Below are positions 1 to 11,490 of a stretch of DNA of 64,000 bases, piece by piece. The stretch covers positions 2,542,001 to 2,606,000 of the forward strand of contig JACGCM010001747.1 of NCBI GenBank assembly GCA_014058105.1, in the 5' to 3' direction. Positions within the stretch are counted from its first letter, which is position 1. Every line of letters starts with the position of its first letter. The notes beneath the pieces were generated by a model. The model had not been told where the DNA came from. It searched no databases and worked only from the letters and a program-made list of their open reading frames with translations. A program made the translations under genes and the position numbers. This stretch comes from Kingdonia uniflora. Taxonomy: Eukaryota > Streptophyta > Magnoliopsida > Ranunculales > Circaeasteraceae.

Positions 1-1890
1 CCTTGGCAACCTATTCCCTGACATCCTTCTCATAATTTTCCCTCTACATCGCCAAGGCTTCCACCTTATCTTTCTCTGCTGTTTTCTTCGCTTCACGAAA
101 CGTACTCTCCCTCGCCTTTTTAGCCTCCTACTTATAGGTGTTTAAGGTTGCATTCAGCTCTTTCTTATCTTTAATTAACAGTTCCTTCTCCCTTGTTAAA
201 TCCTTCTCGATGTTTTTGTAAGCCAACACCTGATTTACAAGGGCACTACTTCCAGCAATACGGCCTTTAGCCTTCGACAATAGCTTCTTGATCGGTATTA
301 TATTCATAAATTGAGTATTCGAATGAATTACCAATTTCTTTAAACGCAACAAAGCAGGAAAATTTCTAACCTTCGATATGTTCCGGTGGCCCTCACCAAG
401 AAAAGTTATCAAACTCTCAGCTCCCACCAAATAGTCATCGCTTTCCGCCTCCAGCTCATCATTCCCTGACATAAACATGTCCATCGACTTTTTAATTTTT
501 CCCTCATTCTCCACGAAAATCTCTTCTTCGATGACCCTCCACCCTCTGTCTTCTTTGGCATAATACTCCCCGATCCCCATGGAGGGCGCCCATCACCCAC
601 AGCAGTTGGCTTTGCAGTTTTTGCCACTTCCTCTATTGTTGATTGTCTAGTTTTCCTCTTGTGTAGAAGCAATAACGAACCATCTTCATGCACTCCTACC
701 ATATTCTTCCTCTTCCCCAGAGATACCCCCAGCATCGCATCTATCTCTGTGTCCGTATTCTACCCAAGCAAAGATGGATTCTCCAAAGGTAGATTATTAT
801 TAGTAGCCCTTTTGTTCTTCGCAGACATTTTCCCGTCGATAACTAGAATTTTTGTACCTTTCACCCTCGACCTTTTCAATCCCGCCTCTTCGAACAAAGT
901 ACCTACTCGATCCTGGTTGATAACCAAATTGTCGATACGACCGAAGAAGCCTTTCCTTATCTTATACAATTCTTCTTTCACTTCAGAATTTCTGCCTACC
1001 TTCTTCAAAGCTGCAAATAGAAACAAATACAGTTACAATAATTTCAAACACATTCACAAGTCAAACATCAAAATTACAATTACCTAACCACAAACCTAGG
1101 TAAAAGGACTTTCTATTTAAAGGCACCCCATGGTCTTTCTTCTCGAGCTCAAAATTACCAGAGATAAGTAACCGCTCGTCGATCTCCCCCCTATTGACAC
1201 CATATCATAAAACAATGGTCTTTTCAGGAACCTCGCCAAGTAGCGGTAACCCAGTTTCTTTGGGTTCATCTTTAATGTGTAGTTTACACATAAATCATTG
1301 ACAGTGATCAACTCCTCCCCCCAGACCTGAAGTAAACCATTTATCACCCCACATACCCTAAAAATGTCGTACACATTTGGATTGAACTGACCTGGTGCAA
1401 CATCAAAAAAGGTCATCAACTTTTTCTTGTCAGCTCGAAGGGAAAGTTTTAAACCTTTCTTAATTTGTTCTCGATGAACGAGAATTCCCCCCAATGGAAC
1501 ATCCTGATCATCCATGTCATACTGGTACTCCTCTAACCTAATGTCTCCCGAAATACCATATTTTTTCTTGAATCTCAAGATTTCTTTCGTCTTCGGATAT
1601 TCTCCCTAACACACATCCTCACCCTCCTCTACATCTTCCTCACCACCCCCACTACCTTCTTGATCACTAACATGTGGTTCATGGTCAACATCTGTGTCGG
1701 TAGCCTCCTCGTCAAACACCTCAATAACTCTAGGTACCACCCTAAACTGGTCCACACCTGCCACATCCGCACTATGCGATCCTACTCTATAACTACCTCC
1801 CAATTGTTGAACACAAATGGTTGTATCAATCTTCAAGGGCTCAAGATTCTCGTATATATCTTTATCACCAATTTGAGTTGGTTCAGCCAT
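1..1890 (-). pseudogene. Antisense cassette main gene of T1 (gypsy-type transposon-like domain plus coiled coil), partial
   Basis: The main coding part starts at a Met codon at 1,888-1,890 (MAEPTQIGDKD...) and runs leftwards out of the window. An acidic stretch (EEDVEEGED) is followed by a domain with the plant 'putative gypsy-type transposon' look ([19 protein letters not shown] near 1,400), then an intron (1,011-1,083), then a Glu/Lys-rich predicted coiled coil (128-580). One in-frame stop lies near 1,606. The copy in T2 (6,310-8,614) keeps the same order and long stretches of identity. Function is unknown. It is antisense to the retrotransposon, so it cannot be read from the genomic RNA. 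An upstream exon and TATA box lie at 2.68-2.86 kb. Confidence 0.7.
1011..1083 (-). other. Spliceosomal intron in antisense gene (T1)
   Basis: On the minus strand the donor is GGTTAG|GTAATT (1,083) and the acceptor TTTGCAG|CTTTG (1,012-1,011). Removing it joins the end of the gypsy-type domain to [18 protein letters not shown]2 keeps the same donor at 7,785 but has lost the acceptor AG. Confidence 0.6.
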
Positions 1891-1910
1891 TTTAGAGAAC
1901 CCGTAAATTA

Positions 1911-2863
1911 GATTCCATATTTTTACCACAGTTAGTATCTATCATATCTGATACATATATATGTTCATAGGTTCATATGTTCTTAATCAATAATTGTCGA
2001 GATTACTCTCAGAAAAGTCGATCTTTTTACTATCTGTTACTATCATTATTACATTTACATATAGTTTTCGATAAAATTTAGTTATCTTTATTGCTAAAAT
2101 CATTTCGGCACTTCACTTTACTACTACAATTTCTTATTCTCATTGCACTTTCAATATTTATTTAAATCATCGAATACTTCATAATTTTCATTTTTATCGA
2201 ATGTCAGGGAACTTCAAAGATCCCAAAGATACTTTATCATTTTCCTGCCAAAATTACTTTCTTGAATATACGGTTAACACCCTCTCCAGCATAAATTCCG
2301 GCCATCTCTAACCAATTTCAAAACGACCCCTAAAACCTCGCGGCAACCACAACTACTTCCCTGAGATCACGCCATATTCACCACATCACCAACCACCTTC
2401 TCTCCACTCCTCACCACCAATTACGGTAATCTATCACCACCCCACACCCTTTATTAACCTTACGACTCCATTGTCTCCACATCCATCACCATTAACAACT
2501 CACATATCCAAACCCTAACCTCAATGATATCTACCATTTTTCCTTTACACAAATCAGACATTGTACTACCCTTACACCAATTACATTCTATTTATCTTAC
2601 TATATTAAACAAACACATTCAAAACATTCAAACAACAACAAATAAAACACAAAAGATCATTATCGCAGTACACTAACCTTGTTTCCATGCTGCTTCAGTA
2701 TCCCTTTCTTTGGCTCGCTTTGTTCTTGCAATTAATACCCCAATCTCCTATTTCGCAATTGTAGACAACAGCTCTAGAGAAGTGCACACACAGTTTACAC
2801 TAATAGATTTTTTTTTTGAACTTGCGAAATGTGAACAGTCGCCAACCTCCACCCTATTTATAG
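1911..2863 (-). promoter_or_regulatory. Promoter and first exon of the T1 antisense gene
   Basis: A TATA box (CTATAAATAG on the minus strand) lies at 2,854-2,863. About 90 bases downstream is a short exon coding ARTKRAKERDTEAAWK, closed by a GTTAGT donor at 2,677. A long AT-rich intron then runs to the main exon near 1,911, where the acceptor looks mutated (TTTACG). T2 has the same arrangement: TATA at 9,537-9,546, exon KRAKRVKQRDIEAAQ, donor at 9,360 and a good acceptor TTTTCAG at 8,626-8,625. Conservation of all three signals in two copies is the main support. Confidence 0.55.
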
Positions 2864-2869
2864 ACCTCA

Positions 2870-3290
2870 CGTGACTATTCTTCGCATCGTTTCGCGACCG
2901 TTCAGCTCCTCGAACGTAACTCCTTCTACGTCTTTAGCACTTCGACTTCTCAACATTAATAAGCCCCTACATTCTTGCTCTATTCCTTCCATATCTCAAA
3001 GAATTTCTTCTACTATATTCATACTCAATAGAGCACACCCTATCCTGTCACAAAGACGATATACATCATTTTCCTTAAACTTTACACTTTCACTTAGTGG
3101 AACACACCTTGTCATACTCCCTCTTTTCGTTAATTCCCTTATTTAGCTACTTTACCTACACATCCCTATATATCTGGGCACATATTCGACAAACATACAC
3201 AGCTCATTTTACTCGACATTCGACAGACATTTGCTCATGCAATTTTCCATTCCCAACTTCTAAACAAGTCCAAATTATATTCGACAAATA
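2870..3290 (-). pseudogene. Small antisense ORF of T1 (homologue of 9,575-9,886)
   Basis: Read leftwards this resembles the 103-aa ORF at 9,575-9,886. The shared core is DRIGCALLSMNIVEEIL-stop-DMEGIEQECRGLL here and DKIGCVLSSMDMPEGVLRDMEGLEQQC there. One stop (Arg to TGA) breaks it. It ends just before the TATA box of the main antisense gene. No known domain is recognised. Confidence 0.45.
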
Positions 3291-3409
3291 ACTACACATT
3301 CATTCCATTACCAATTCATCCTCACAAATTACATTTCATATGCCATACAATTGACTCATTACAGAAGCCCTCCGTCTACAACATTTTAATTTCATATACC
3401 CCTCACTGC

Positions 3410-3685
3410 AGCTTCATCTTCTCTCTTCACCAACAACATCGCTTGAGTCCACATGCCACCCACATGTTCAGGTGGATGCCAATACTATAATTTACAATGA
3501 AACTCAAAGTCCTCCTCAGCTTCCTTCACCTCTACCCCACCCTTCCCTGCATAATCTGGTTCCTCAAGATCATTCAGATGCATGCCACAATTCAGAGTGC
3601 CAAAATATCGATTATACAGCACCCAGTACTTTGCCTGAATAAGTCTGTAAATCTCATTCTGGGCCTATGATCTCGTCTTCACCAT
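3410..3685 (-). pseudogene. Small antisense ORF of the MVKTR family (T1)
   Basis: It begins ATG GTG AAG ACG AGA (MVKTRS) at 3,685 and continues with QAKYWVLYNRYFGTLN, with stops. A TATA box (TATAAATA, minus strand) is at 3,719-3,726, only about 34 bases upstream. The family recurs at 10,390 (MMKTKAQVRN...YRRYFGNWN), 36,685 (MVTTRTQVQ...CIRYFGYQ) and 23,588 (MVTTRCQV...YFGIQ). The shared skeleton is M-x-T-basic near the start and RYFG about 25 residues on. Function unknown. Confidence 0.5.
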
Positions 3686-4149
3686 CTTTCTTGAGAAATC
3701 ACAAATATTAACAAGGAATATTTATACCCACTGCAGTCACAATCAATTCACCCATATTTACTCTTCCTTGGAACTTTGTAATTTTAAAGTCAAATCAGTC
3801 AACCTTAAAATTCGTTTTTGGACCCACTCAGTCAAATATATTTGAGATATTATGACAAACCCATCATCAATTTATGTGCATTTACGTTTGACATTTTATC
3901 ATCGATGACTTACGTTCTACAAATTATAGTCGGCAAACACAATAACAAGATTTTGACGAAAATAGCTTTATTTATTATTCAAAATTACATTTCACATTCG
4001 ATAACTTCATCCTTTGATTACATCATATCACATCACTTTACATTTCATCTCTTACATTCAAAATCTAATATACTTCAATATCCAGCTCACGTTAACTATT
4101 TTTCTTTGTCTTTTCGCCTGAATCTGACATTAAAGACTCTTTTGCCAGA

Positions 4150-4610
4150 ATCTTACATTTCTTCTGACAAGAGAAGGGCTAACGATATCCAAAGATACTC
4201 AATAGATCTCAAGTCAGACATGCTCCTACAGTAGTACCGCAACAAACATATCCAAGGAGGCCAGTAAGCTTGCATGATCCCTGAATGCCCAACCAGCCTT
4301 CCCTTCATTATTTTCAATATGAGCAAAAGCCTCTTCTCAAAAATTTTATCGACTTTCCCTACGTCCTGATGCAGCGACAGCCAGTAGCCCCTGCACTTTC
4401 CCCACATGACAAAGGTTTGTTACTCCACTGCCCCAAACCATCTTCCTACTTCCTACATAATCTCCAACAAACAACTCATAAAAATACTTTACCTTTGCCT
4501 CGTCGTTTGAATACCCATCTACCTCCTTAAGCCACTCCTTCAGCCACACTTGGGGCGGCCACTTTACACTATTCCACCATAATTACTTTTAATATACCTC
4601 CTATTTATAC
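4150..4610 (-). pseudogene. Rightmost small antisense ORF of T1
   Basis: A TATA box (GTATAAATAG, minus strand) at 4,601-4,610 precedes coding EWLKEVDGYSNDEAK, then a likely donor GTAAAGTATTTTT. T2 has the matching EWPEDVDGYHDDHTE followed by the same donor near 11,180 and a TATA box near 11,291-11,300. Later coding near 4,280-4,350 also resembles T2 (AGWASWNL-like). It is disrupted by stops and its function is unknown. Confidence 0.45.
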
Positions 4611-4780
4611 TTTATTTATGCTGCCAGTTTCAAAATCAGCATTAAATGCACCTCGGGAATGACAGGGATCAGATACAGTTCACCTTAACCTCGATAATGA
4701 CATATAACGACTTCTAGGAATATTCGACAACCTCTTCAGCTTCCTATTTTTTCTTGATACAACCACAAGTACTTCTGTCG

Positions 4781-4793
4781 AGAATGGGGCAAT
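4781..4793 (+). other. Polypurine tract of T1
   Basis: AGAATGGGGCAAT directly precedes the LTR start TGTAGTAGCA. T2 has the near-identical AGAATGGGACGAT before its 3' LTR. This is the expected primer for plus-strand DNA synthesis. Confidence 0.6.
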
Positions 4794-5225
4794 TGTAGTA
4801 GCATATTCCCCAGATTCGACAAGAGTAAGCTAGTACGGTATCATCGAAGACAGTCTATCATAGTCGAAGACAACTCAACATTCTTTAAGATTCCATAAGT
4901 CCTTGACCTACCAAAAGTAGCCGTTGAGCCAGGTCAAGAAATAACAGTTAGAAATTTGCGAAGTTTGTCTACTCCCCCCGGAATAGGAGCTTTTTCTATT
5001 TTTTCGTAAACTGCCTGTATGCACTATAAATACAGGCAGATAATATAATACACAGATCGGCAACTCTATAACCTCTACATCCTTACCCTACTATAACCCA
5101 AAAGCTTGTAATAACTAGCATCATACTGAGTTTTCCACGTAAAATCTTGTTTGTTAAGCCTTTATTACATTTTCCTTATGAATAGTATTGGTGAAGATTT
5201 TCCTTCCGGAAAACATGCTACTACA
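4794..5225 (+). repeat. 3' LTR of T1
   Basis: The 432-bp LTR starts TGTAGTAGCATATTCC and ends GCTACTACA. It contains a sense TATA box (ACTATAAATACAGGC near 5,023). It aligns with the LTR at 11,491-11,964 over most of its length, with an insertion of about 45 bp in the latter. The downstream flank CTACC (5,226-5,230) would be one half of the target duplication; the other half is outside the window. Confidence 0.75.
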
Positions 5226-5600
5226 CTACCGAGTGGTCAAAGAAAACTCACAGATGAAGATTATAAATTAGGTCTCCTCTGCAACCCCAACTGGATCGAA
5301 GAAACCTGAGACAAAGCCATTACAAACTTGGGACGATACCATGACACACTGAAAAAAGCTTACACCAAAAAGGTTTGAAAGCGAGAGTTTGGTATTGGAG
5401 ACCTTGTCCTTCGACGGATTCAAGATAGTACTCGACCTAAGAATTCAGGAAAACTGTCCAAAAACTAGGAAGGGCCATATATTGTCAATGATAAAACAGA
5501 TAGTGGGACTTATTGGCTGATGACGGAAGAAGATATCCAGCTTAAATATCCGTGGAATACAGTCCAACTGAAAATGTTTTGCAGATGACAACTGTAATAG
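5226..5600 (+). pseudogene. Integrase C-terminal region of T2 pol
   Basis: The plus-strand reading LTDEDYKLGLLCNPNWIEE is followed by GRYHDTLKKAYTKKV, then FGIGDLVLRRI, then EGPYIV and GTYWLM. These are the helical linker, GDLVL strand and GPY/F motif typical of Ty3/gypsy integrase C-termini that end Tat pol. Three stops interrupt it. Two are TGA where Arg (CGA) is expected and one is TAG where Trp (TGG) is expected, in the position before EGPY. The 5' edge is cut by T1. Confidence 0.8.
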
Positions 5601-5629
5601 CTTTCACCGATTCAAATAATACAATCTTT

Positions 5630-5886
5630 ACTTTCCTTACATCTTTACTATCTTTACTTAGTCTCGATCCATATTTGATAAGTATGCATCAACACTATCA
5701 ATCATCTTTACAATCTTTACTTAGTCTCGATCCATACTTGACAAGTATGCATCCAAACTATCAATCATCTTTACTATCTTTACTTAGTCTAGATCCATAC
5801 TTGATAAGTATGCATCAAAACTATCAATCATATTTACTATCTTTACTTAGTCTCGATCCATACTTGATAAGTATGCATCAAAACTA
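5630..5886 (+). repeat. 63-bp tandem repeat, four copies
   Basis: Four units start their GTCTCGATCC core at 5,661, 5,724, 5,787 (here GTCTAGATCC) and 5,850, an exact 63-bp period. They lie just after the pol stop region. The open frame across them is a product of the repeat (63 is a multiple of 3) and not evidence of a protein. Confidence 0.9.
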
Positions 5887-6309
5887 ACATTCAATTCTTT
5901 GCGAACACTATCCAATTACAGGATATCATAGTTCACATTCATTACTTATTGAACAAAGCATGTCATGTTTTGTTCATTTCAAATCTAAACCCAGATATAC
6001 CCCATTGAGGATTAACATCTGGTAATCATTCACACGACTCGCCATTCCATGGCCATCGTTTACTCATCATACGAACTTGAGTTCCTTAGTTATCTACTAC
6101 TATCTACAATCACATTTCACAATATCAATCTTATCGAATATCTACACTTAACATATATTTAAATAACAAATATGCATCAAATATTTTTAAACAACTTCTT
6201 TGACAACAAACACATCAGCATTCAAAAAGCACATAGTTAAAAATTGTTTTGGTCACATCGACCATTTTTATATTTTTCATCAAAGCAAAATACTGTTTAT
6301 AATGCTGAC
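5887..6309. other. Spacer between repeat array and antisense genes
   Basis: AT-rich sequence with no recognisable coding region or RNA gene. It is the 3' flank of the antisense main gene, so any antisense polyadenylation site would lie here. Confidence 0.4.
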
Positions 6310-8614
6310 TTACCATACAGGAGGAGACACCATATCATCAACCTTCGATGACCCATCGGGAGCAAGCACATCCAATATTTCCTCAGGATGTAAACCATCG
6401 AAATTCATCATCAACAACTTCCATCCCACTAGGAACTTCAGGAATTTCCAGAACCTTGTCTTCCAGATCTGAATCCTTGAAGACAACACCCCCAACACTG
6501 GCCAACCCTTTATAGGGATCTTTCCTCGGCTCCATCACCTCATACTGACCTACATAATTGGCCCTCACCTTCTTACAAGCTTCTAAATTATCCAGTATCA
6601 AATGAGCCCTGACCTTCTCCAGAATCTTTTCATGCTCCAGCTCCATCGCCTTTAGCGCATCACCAACCTGCTCATGCACATCCTTCTCAAAATTTGTTCT
6701 GAGCAATGCCAATGCCTCCTCTTTCTCCTTCGCCAAGTCAACCCCTATCTCATCGATCTTTTTCTCCCAAACTTTCTTTGCATCATGAAGGGCAACTTCC
6801 TTCACCTTTCCAGCTTCCAGCTTATACTTATTCAATTTAGCATTCAACCCCTTTTTTTTCATCGATCAAAGCTTCTTTCTCCCTCGTTAAATCTTTCTCG
6901 ATATTCTTATACGCCACCAGCTGATTTGCCAGAGTGCCACGACCAACAATACGATCTTTGGCCTCAGTCAACAACTTCTTGATCTGCATTATATTCATAA
7001 TATGAGTATTTGTGTGAGGTACCAGATTCTTTAAATAAATCAAAGCAGAAAAATTTCTCGCCTTCGACATGTTTCAGTGGCCCTCGCTAAGAAAAGTCAT
7101 CAAGCTCTTCGCCTCAACCAAATAGTCGTCCACTTCCACCTTCAGCACATCCGTCCTAGTAACATATGCCTCCATCGTCCTTTTGACCTCAGTCTTGGAT
7201 TCCTAGTCATATTTGTTCTTTGACGACTCCAAATCCACCCTCTTCTTCGTCAGCGTACTTGTCGAAGCTAGTGGAGGTCACCCATCAAACACAGCACTTG
7301 GTGTCTCGACCTTTGCCCCTTCATCGATGATTAACCTTCGAGAGTGCCATTTCAGAGGTAGTAAAGGAGTAACAACTTGGCTAGTCGTCCTTTACTTCTT
7401 ACCCTTTCCCAATGTCTCAGTGAACCTTGAATCTGTATTTGTAGTTATAAAATCCGTCGTATACCCAGTTAACGAAAGATTTTCCTAAGGCAAACTAGAC
7501 TCTGAAGGCTTATTGTTCCTTGCAGACATTTTTTCGTCGATTACTGGAACTTCAACTCCTTTAACCCTTGACCTCTTTAAACCTGCCTCTTGAAGAAGAG
7601 TACTCACTCGCTCTTGGTCAATAAAAGAATATCAATCCTATCGAAGAACCCCTTCCTAATATTGTATAGTTCTTCTTGTACTTCAGAGTTCTTATCAATC
7701 TTTTTCAATGTTGTACAAATAAAAAATACCAGTTACACACAAATTTTGACATAAATCAAAGCCACAACATCGACATTTAAATTACCTAACCACATACCTA
7801 AATGAAAAGTCTTTCTTTTTAAGGGCTCCCCCGTATCTTTCTTGTCGAATTTGAAGTTCCCATAAATGAGTAGACGTTAATCGCTATACCGCCTTCCTGT
7901 TGACACCATATCATAGAATATCGGTCTCTTCATATACCTCACCAAATATTGGTATCCTAGCTTCTTCGGGTTTTGTCTGAGTGTCTAATACACAAATAAA
8001 TCATCCACTGTGATCAACCCTTTCCTCCTTGACTTTAATCTATCGTTTATCACCCCAAATACGCGAAACAGGTCATACACATTTGGGTTAAATTTACCAG
8101 GTGCCACGTCGAAGAAATTCAGCAACTTCATCTGATCAACTCGAAGAGGGAGCTTCAACCCCTTTTTAATTTGTTTTAGATGAACATGAATCCCACCGAA
8201 TGGAATTTCTTGATCAGTCATATCATATTGATACTCCTCTAACCTAATATCTTGAGGAATACCATACTACTTCTTGAAACTCAGTATTTCCTTTGTTTCT
8301 GGACCCTCTCCGTAACAAGCCTCTTCGCCTTCCTCACCCTCCTCAACATATTCCTCCTCACCCCCACTACCTTCTCGATCACTATCTTGTGGCTCGTGAT
8401 CCACATCTATCTCGGTACCCTCCTCGTCATAAACTTTGACAATCCTAGGTGCCACCCTAAACTGGTCGACACTACGTATGTCTGCAAAACTCGGCCCCAC
8501 CCTATATCTACCACCCAACTGTTGAACATAGGTGGTTACATTAATCATCAGGGGCTCTTCATCTTGAAGGTTCCTGAATATATCTTAATCATCAATATGA
8601 ATAGGTTCAGCCAT
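6310..8614 (-). pseudogene. Antisense cassette main gene of T2
   Basis: It starts at a Met codon at 8,612-8,614 (MAEPIHIDD) and ends near 6,310. From N to C: an acidic Gly/Glu segment, the gypsy-type transposon domain ([19 protein letters not shown]), a degraded intron (donor 7,785), a basic segment, then a long predicted coiled coil (6,560-7,070; [14 protein letters not shown] shared with T1). It ends in an acidic tail ([16 protein letters not shown]). Stops and frameshifts show it is not functional here. T1 keeps the same order. No enzyme motif was seen; a structural or nucleic-acid-associated role is only a guess. Confidence 0.65.
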
Positions 8615-8624
8615 TTTTATGAAC

Positions 8625-9360
8625 CTGAAAATCAGATTTCATTTTTTTACAATAATTAGTATATATCATATCTGATACATTATATATGTTCATGTGATCA
8701 TATTCATATAGTTATCGAGTTTACTCTCCAACACATCATTATTGCATTATTATCATTACTATCTGCTGGATATTATTACCACCCGAATACACTTACTACA
8801 TTCAATTCTTGATACAATATTTCTTTGCTATTTTTTCTAAGTCCTAGCATCGATTACTGTACTAATATTTATTTTTGTTTAAGTTCAAGAATATCAAAGT
8901 TCTCAATTACAACTTTGCCTGTTTCTCGCCAAAACAATCCAATTTAAAATATACGAAATTTTACCTTCTCCGACATGAAATTCGGCCAAGTAACACCTAC
9001 TTTGAAACTCTATTTTCGGCAGTCTCGTAGAAATCCTAACATCACCCTATGATTGTGCCGTACTCACAACGATCACTACCAATCACCCTCTCCCCTCATC
9101 GCCACCCATTTCTTACAAACTCTCTTTCTCTTCAACACCCTTATAACACTTTACGACTGCATTACCACAGAAACAAAAACCTTCAGCCATCACTATAACG
9201 AATTCTATCATCAAAACCCTACCATAGTAAAATTTCCAATTACTTCCAATCCATCTTTTCTAATACAAATTCCTTCTAACACTATCCCAATCATATCTAC
9301 CTCTACACAACTTTACAAGGAATCATTCCAATATTACACAAAATAACAAAAATTACTAAC
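8625..9360 (-). other. Intron 1 of the T2 antisense gene
   Basis: Donor GTTAGTAATT at 9,360 and acceptor GATTTTCAG|GTTC at 8,626-8,625 (minus strand). The main Met codon follows about ten bases later. The interval is AT-rich and has no other gene. T1 has the same donor at 2,677. Confidence 0.5.
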
Positions 9361-9546
9361 CTTAAATTTGCGCTGCCTCGATATCCCTCTGCTTTACCCG
9401 CTTTGCTCTCTTAATTAAAATGATGATCTACTCTTTCCCAATTGTTGACAGCGATTCGAATGACGAACACAAGGAATTCGTACTAGAAAGATTTTTTTTA
9501 GAGTTTGTGAAATATGAACAGTCACCTACCACAGGGCTATTTATAG
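9361..9546 (-). promoter_or_regulatory. TATA box and first exon of the T2 antisense gene
   Basis: CTATAAATAG (minus strand) at 9,537-9,546 lies in the same context as in T1 (GGTCTATAAATAG, then GACTGTTCA-A-TTTC). The short exon downstream reads KRAKRVKQRDIEAAQ and ends at the GTTAGT donor. Confidence 0.55.
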
Positions 9547-9574
9547 ACCCTACGAGACTGTTTATTGCACCACT

Positions 9575-9886
9575 TCACGACCGTTCAAGTACTCGAGCAT
9601 AGCGCCTTACACATCTTTTCTCAAAGTCTTCGACTCTTCGCTTTCTAAAAAATAACAAACCCATACACTGTTGCTCTAACCCTTCCATATCTCGAAGAAC
9701 ACCCTCTGGCATATCCATACTTGACAAAACACAACCTATTTTATCACAAAGGTGTTGTACATCCATTTCCTTATACTTCAAAATGTCGCCTACATGAGTA
9801 CACCTAGCCATTTTTAATTCTACCATTACTTTGACACATTTATCATTATTTAAATTCCCATCTATTCTCGGGAAAATCTTCAACAT
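9575..9886 (-). CDS. Small antisense ORF of T2, 103 aa, unknown
   Basis: This frame is uninterrupted from Met (MLKIFPRIDGN) to stop. It contains CDKIGCVLSSMDMPEGVLRDMEGLEQQC, written here only to show its core, and a basic end (KRRVEDFEKRCVRRYARV). A broken homologue sits in the same place in T1 (2,870-3,290). The pattern suggests a helical protein. No family is recognised and there are no membrane segments. Expression is unproven. Confidence 0.4.
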   Translation of the reverse strand: MLKIFPRIDGNLNNDKCVKVMVELKMARCTHVGDILKYKEMDVQHLCDKIGCVLSSMDMPEGVLRDMEGLEQQCMGLLFFRKRRVEDFEKRCVRRYARVLERS

Positions 9887-10149
9887 TGAATTTAAAATTT
9901 AAAATTTATTCAACATTACAATTACCTACATGCAGCATTGTATTATACTTGTCACTCAATCACACAAGTCCAAAAATATTCGACAACATTACTCATTACA
10001 AACATCGACAACCATCTCTAACAAACAAATTCATTCTATTTTAACATACAAAATCATTCGATCATTACATGGACTACTTAAAAAAAAAAAATTACCCTCA
10101 AATATTCCTAATCACAGCATCCTCCTCCTTCCTAACCATCATTTTAGCA

Positions 10150-10440
10150 TGAGCTTACATATAACTAACACGTTCCGGAGGACTCCAAAATTCAAGATGG
10201 CAATGAAACTCGAACTCTCATCCACATCCTTCGCCTCTGCCTCGCTCATCCCTTCATAATTTGATTAAATTGGAGTTTCCATGTGAATATTAACGTTCCA
10301 ATTTCCGAAGTAACGCCTGTAAATTTCCCAATACTTAACTTGAACGCGACTGAACTGTTCATTCCGTACTTGTGCCTTAGTCTTCATCATTTCTCCAAAC
10401 ACAAATCTTAATTTTAATGAGTACAAGGAGTACTTATAGT
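10150..10440 (-). pseudogene. Small antisense ORF of the MVKTR family (T2)
   Basis: Reading from ATG at 10,388-10,390 gives MMKTKAQVRNEQFSRVQV, then YRRYFGNWN, then a stop after METPI. A TATA-like CTATAAGTAC lies near 10,430-10,440. Related ORFs are at 3,685, 23,588 and 36,685. Beyond the stop, EGMSEAEAKDVDESS continues the homology with T1. Confidence 0.5.
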
Positions 10441-10872
10441 ACATCAAAGTCCAAGTCAAACCATTCCAACATTTATTTTTTCATTGGAACTTTACACTTT
10501 CAATAGTCAATTCAATCACCCTCGAAATCCATTTCTGGCCCCACACATATTAATATATATTTCGAGATCTATTACAATCGAGATTCATATACACTTAACA
10601 CAATCCACCTCGACATTAATATACTTTGAGTACTTGTTTATTTAAAAATTTGAGATTACAAAACTAAAGACATAATCAAAATGAACAATTTTTATTCATA
10701 AACTATTGCTACATTTAACATTTGACATTTTACTCCTTCGATTACATTACATCTAGCTACATTTCAATCTATTATCCGACTTGAGGCCTAATTTCTATGT
10801 ACATTTTTTTGCCAAAATTTGACATTGCCTCTGGAGAAAAGGGAAGCGATATCCTAAGAAACTCAATAAATC

Positions 10873-11300
10873 TCAGGTCAGGGAACTTCTAAACAGAGTT
10901 GCATTTACAGAAGAACGGCATACAAAAATTACAAAAAGATTCTTTAGATTGATTAGATTCCAAGATGCCCAGCCAGCCTTCACATCATCATCTTCAACAT
11001 GAGCAGTATCCCCTTCTCCAAAAGTCTGGTGAACTTCAATACCTTTTGGAATAGCAACTGACACAAGCTTCAATGGATACGCCGCGTAAAAACGCTCTTT
11101 AACTCCACCTCCCACAACTCCCCCCCACCATGATAGCAACCAATACAAGATTAAACAATAATGATTTACAAAAATACTTTACCTCTGTATGGTCGTCATG
11201 ATAACCATCTACATCCTCAGGCCACTCGTTACACCGCACTTGGGGTGACATATTTCCAAATCAACTACCAAACAACCCTTCTTTACACCATCTATTTATA
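10873..11300 (-). pseudogene. Rightmost small antisense ORF of T2
   Basis: After a TATA box (TTATAAATAG region, 11,291-11,300) a Met codon opens MSPQVRCNEWPEDVDGYHDDHTE, ending at a probable donor GTAAAGTATTTTTG. A second exon would include GEGDTAHVEDDDVKAGWASW near 10,960-11,030. T1 has the same arrangement at 4,150-4,610. Function unknown. Confidence 0.45.
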
Positions 11301-11490
11301 ACCTCCAATTCTATTTGCCAAGTCCAATGTTCCGCATTAAATGCTCCTCGGGAAAATATGACATGTTTCACTTGCTTTGACCTCAGAAATGACAACATAA
11401 AGACTTGTGTGAACATTTGACAACCTCTTCAGCTTCCAAATTTCTTCTCAACACAAACCACAAGTACTTATGTCAAGAATGGGACGATTG

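Larger units (their letters stand above)
1..5225 (+). mobile_element. Tat-lineage Ty3/gypsy retrotransposon T1, 3' part
   Basis: This is the 3' part of an LTR retrotransposon whose body lies left of the window. Visible parts are an antisense gene cassette (1-about 4,600), a purine-rich tract (4,781-4,793) and the 3' LTR (4,794-5,225). Right after the LTR the sequence is the integrase C-terminus of another Tat element (T2), so T1 is inserted in T2 pol. The LTR is related to that of T2 (11,491-11,964): same TGTAGTAGCA start, same TACA end and a shared TATA region. Gag and pol of T1 are not in the window. Lineage assignment rests on the antisense cassette and the nesting partner. Confidence 0.8.

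Noticed and set aside
5630..5886. CRISPR-like array
   Set aside because: Units are contiguous tandem repeats without unique spacers, in a plant nuclear context.
5552..5887. 111-aa plus-strand ORF with LSLLSLDPYLISMHQNY repeats
   Set aside because: Arises because 63 is a multiple of three; no homology, and it lies in a non-coding post-pol array.
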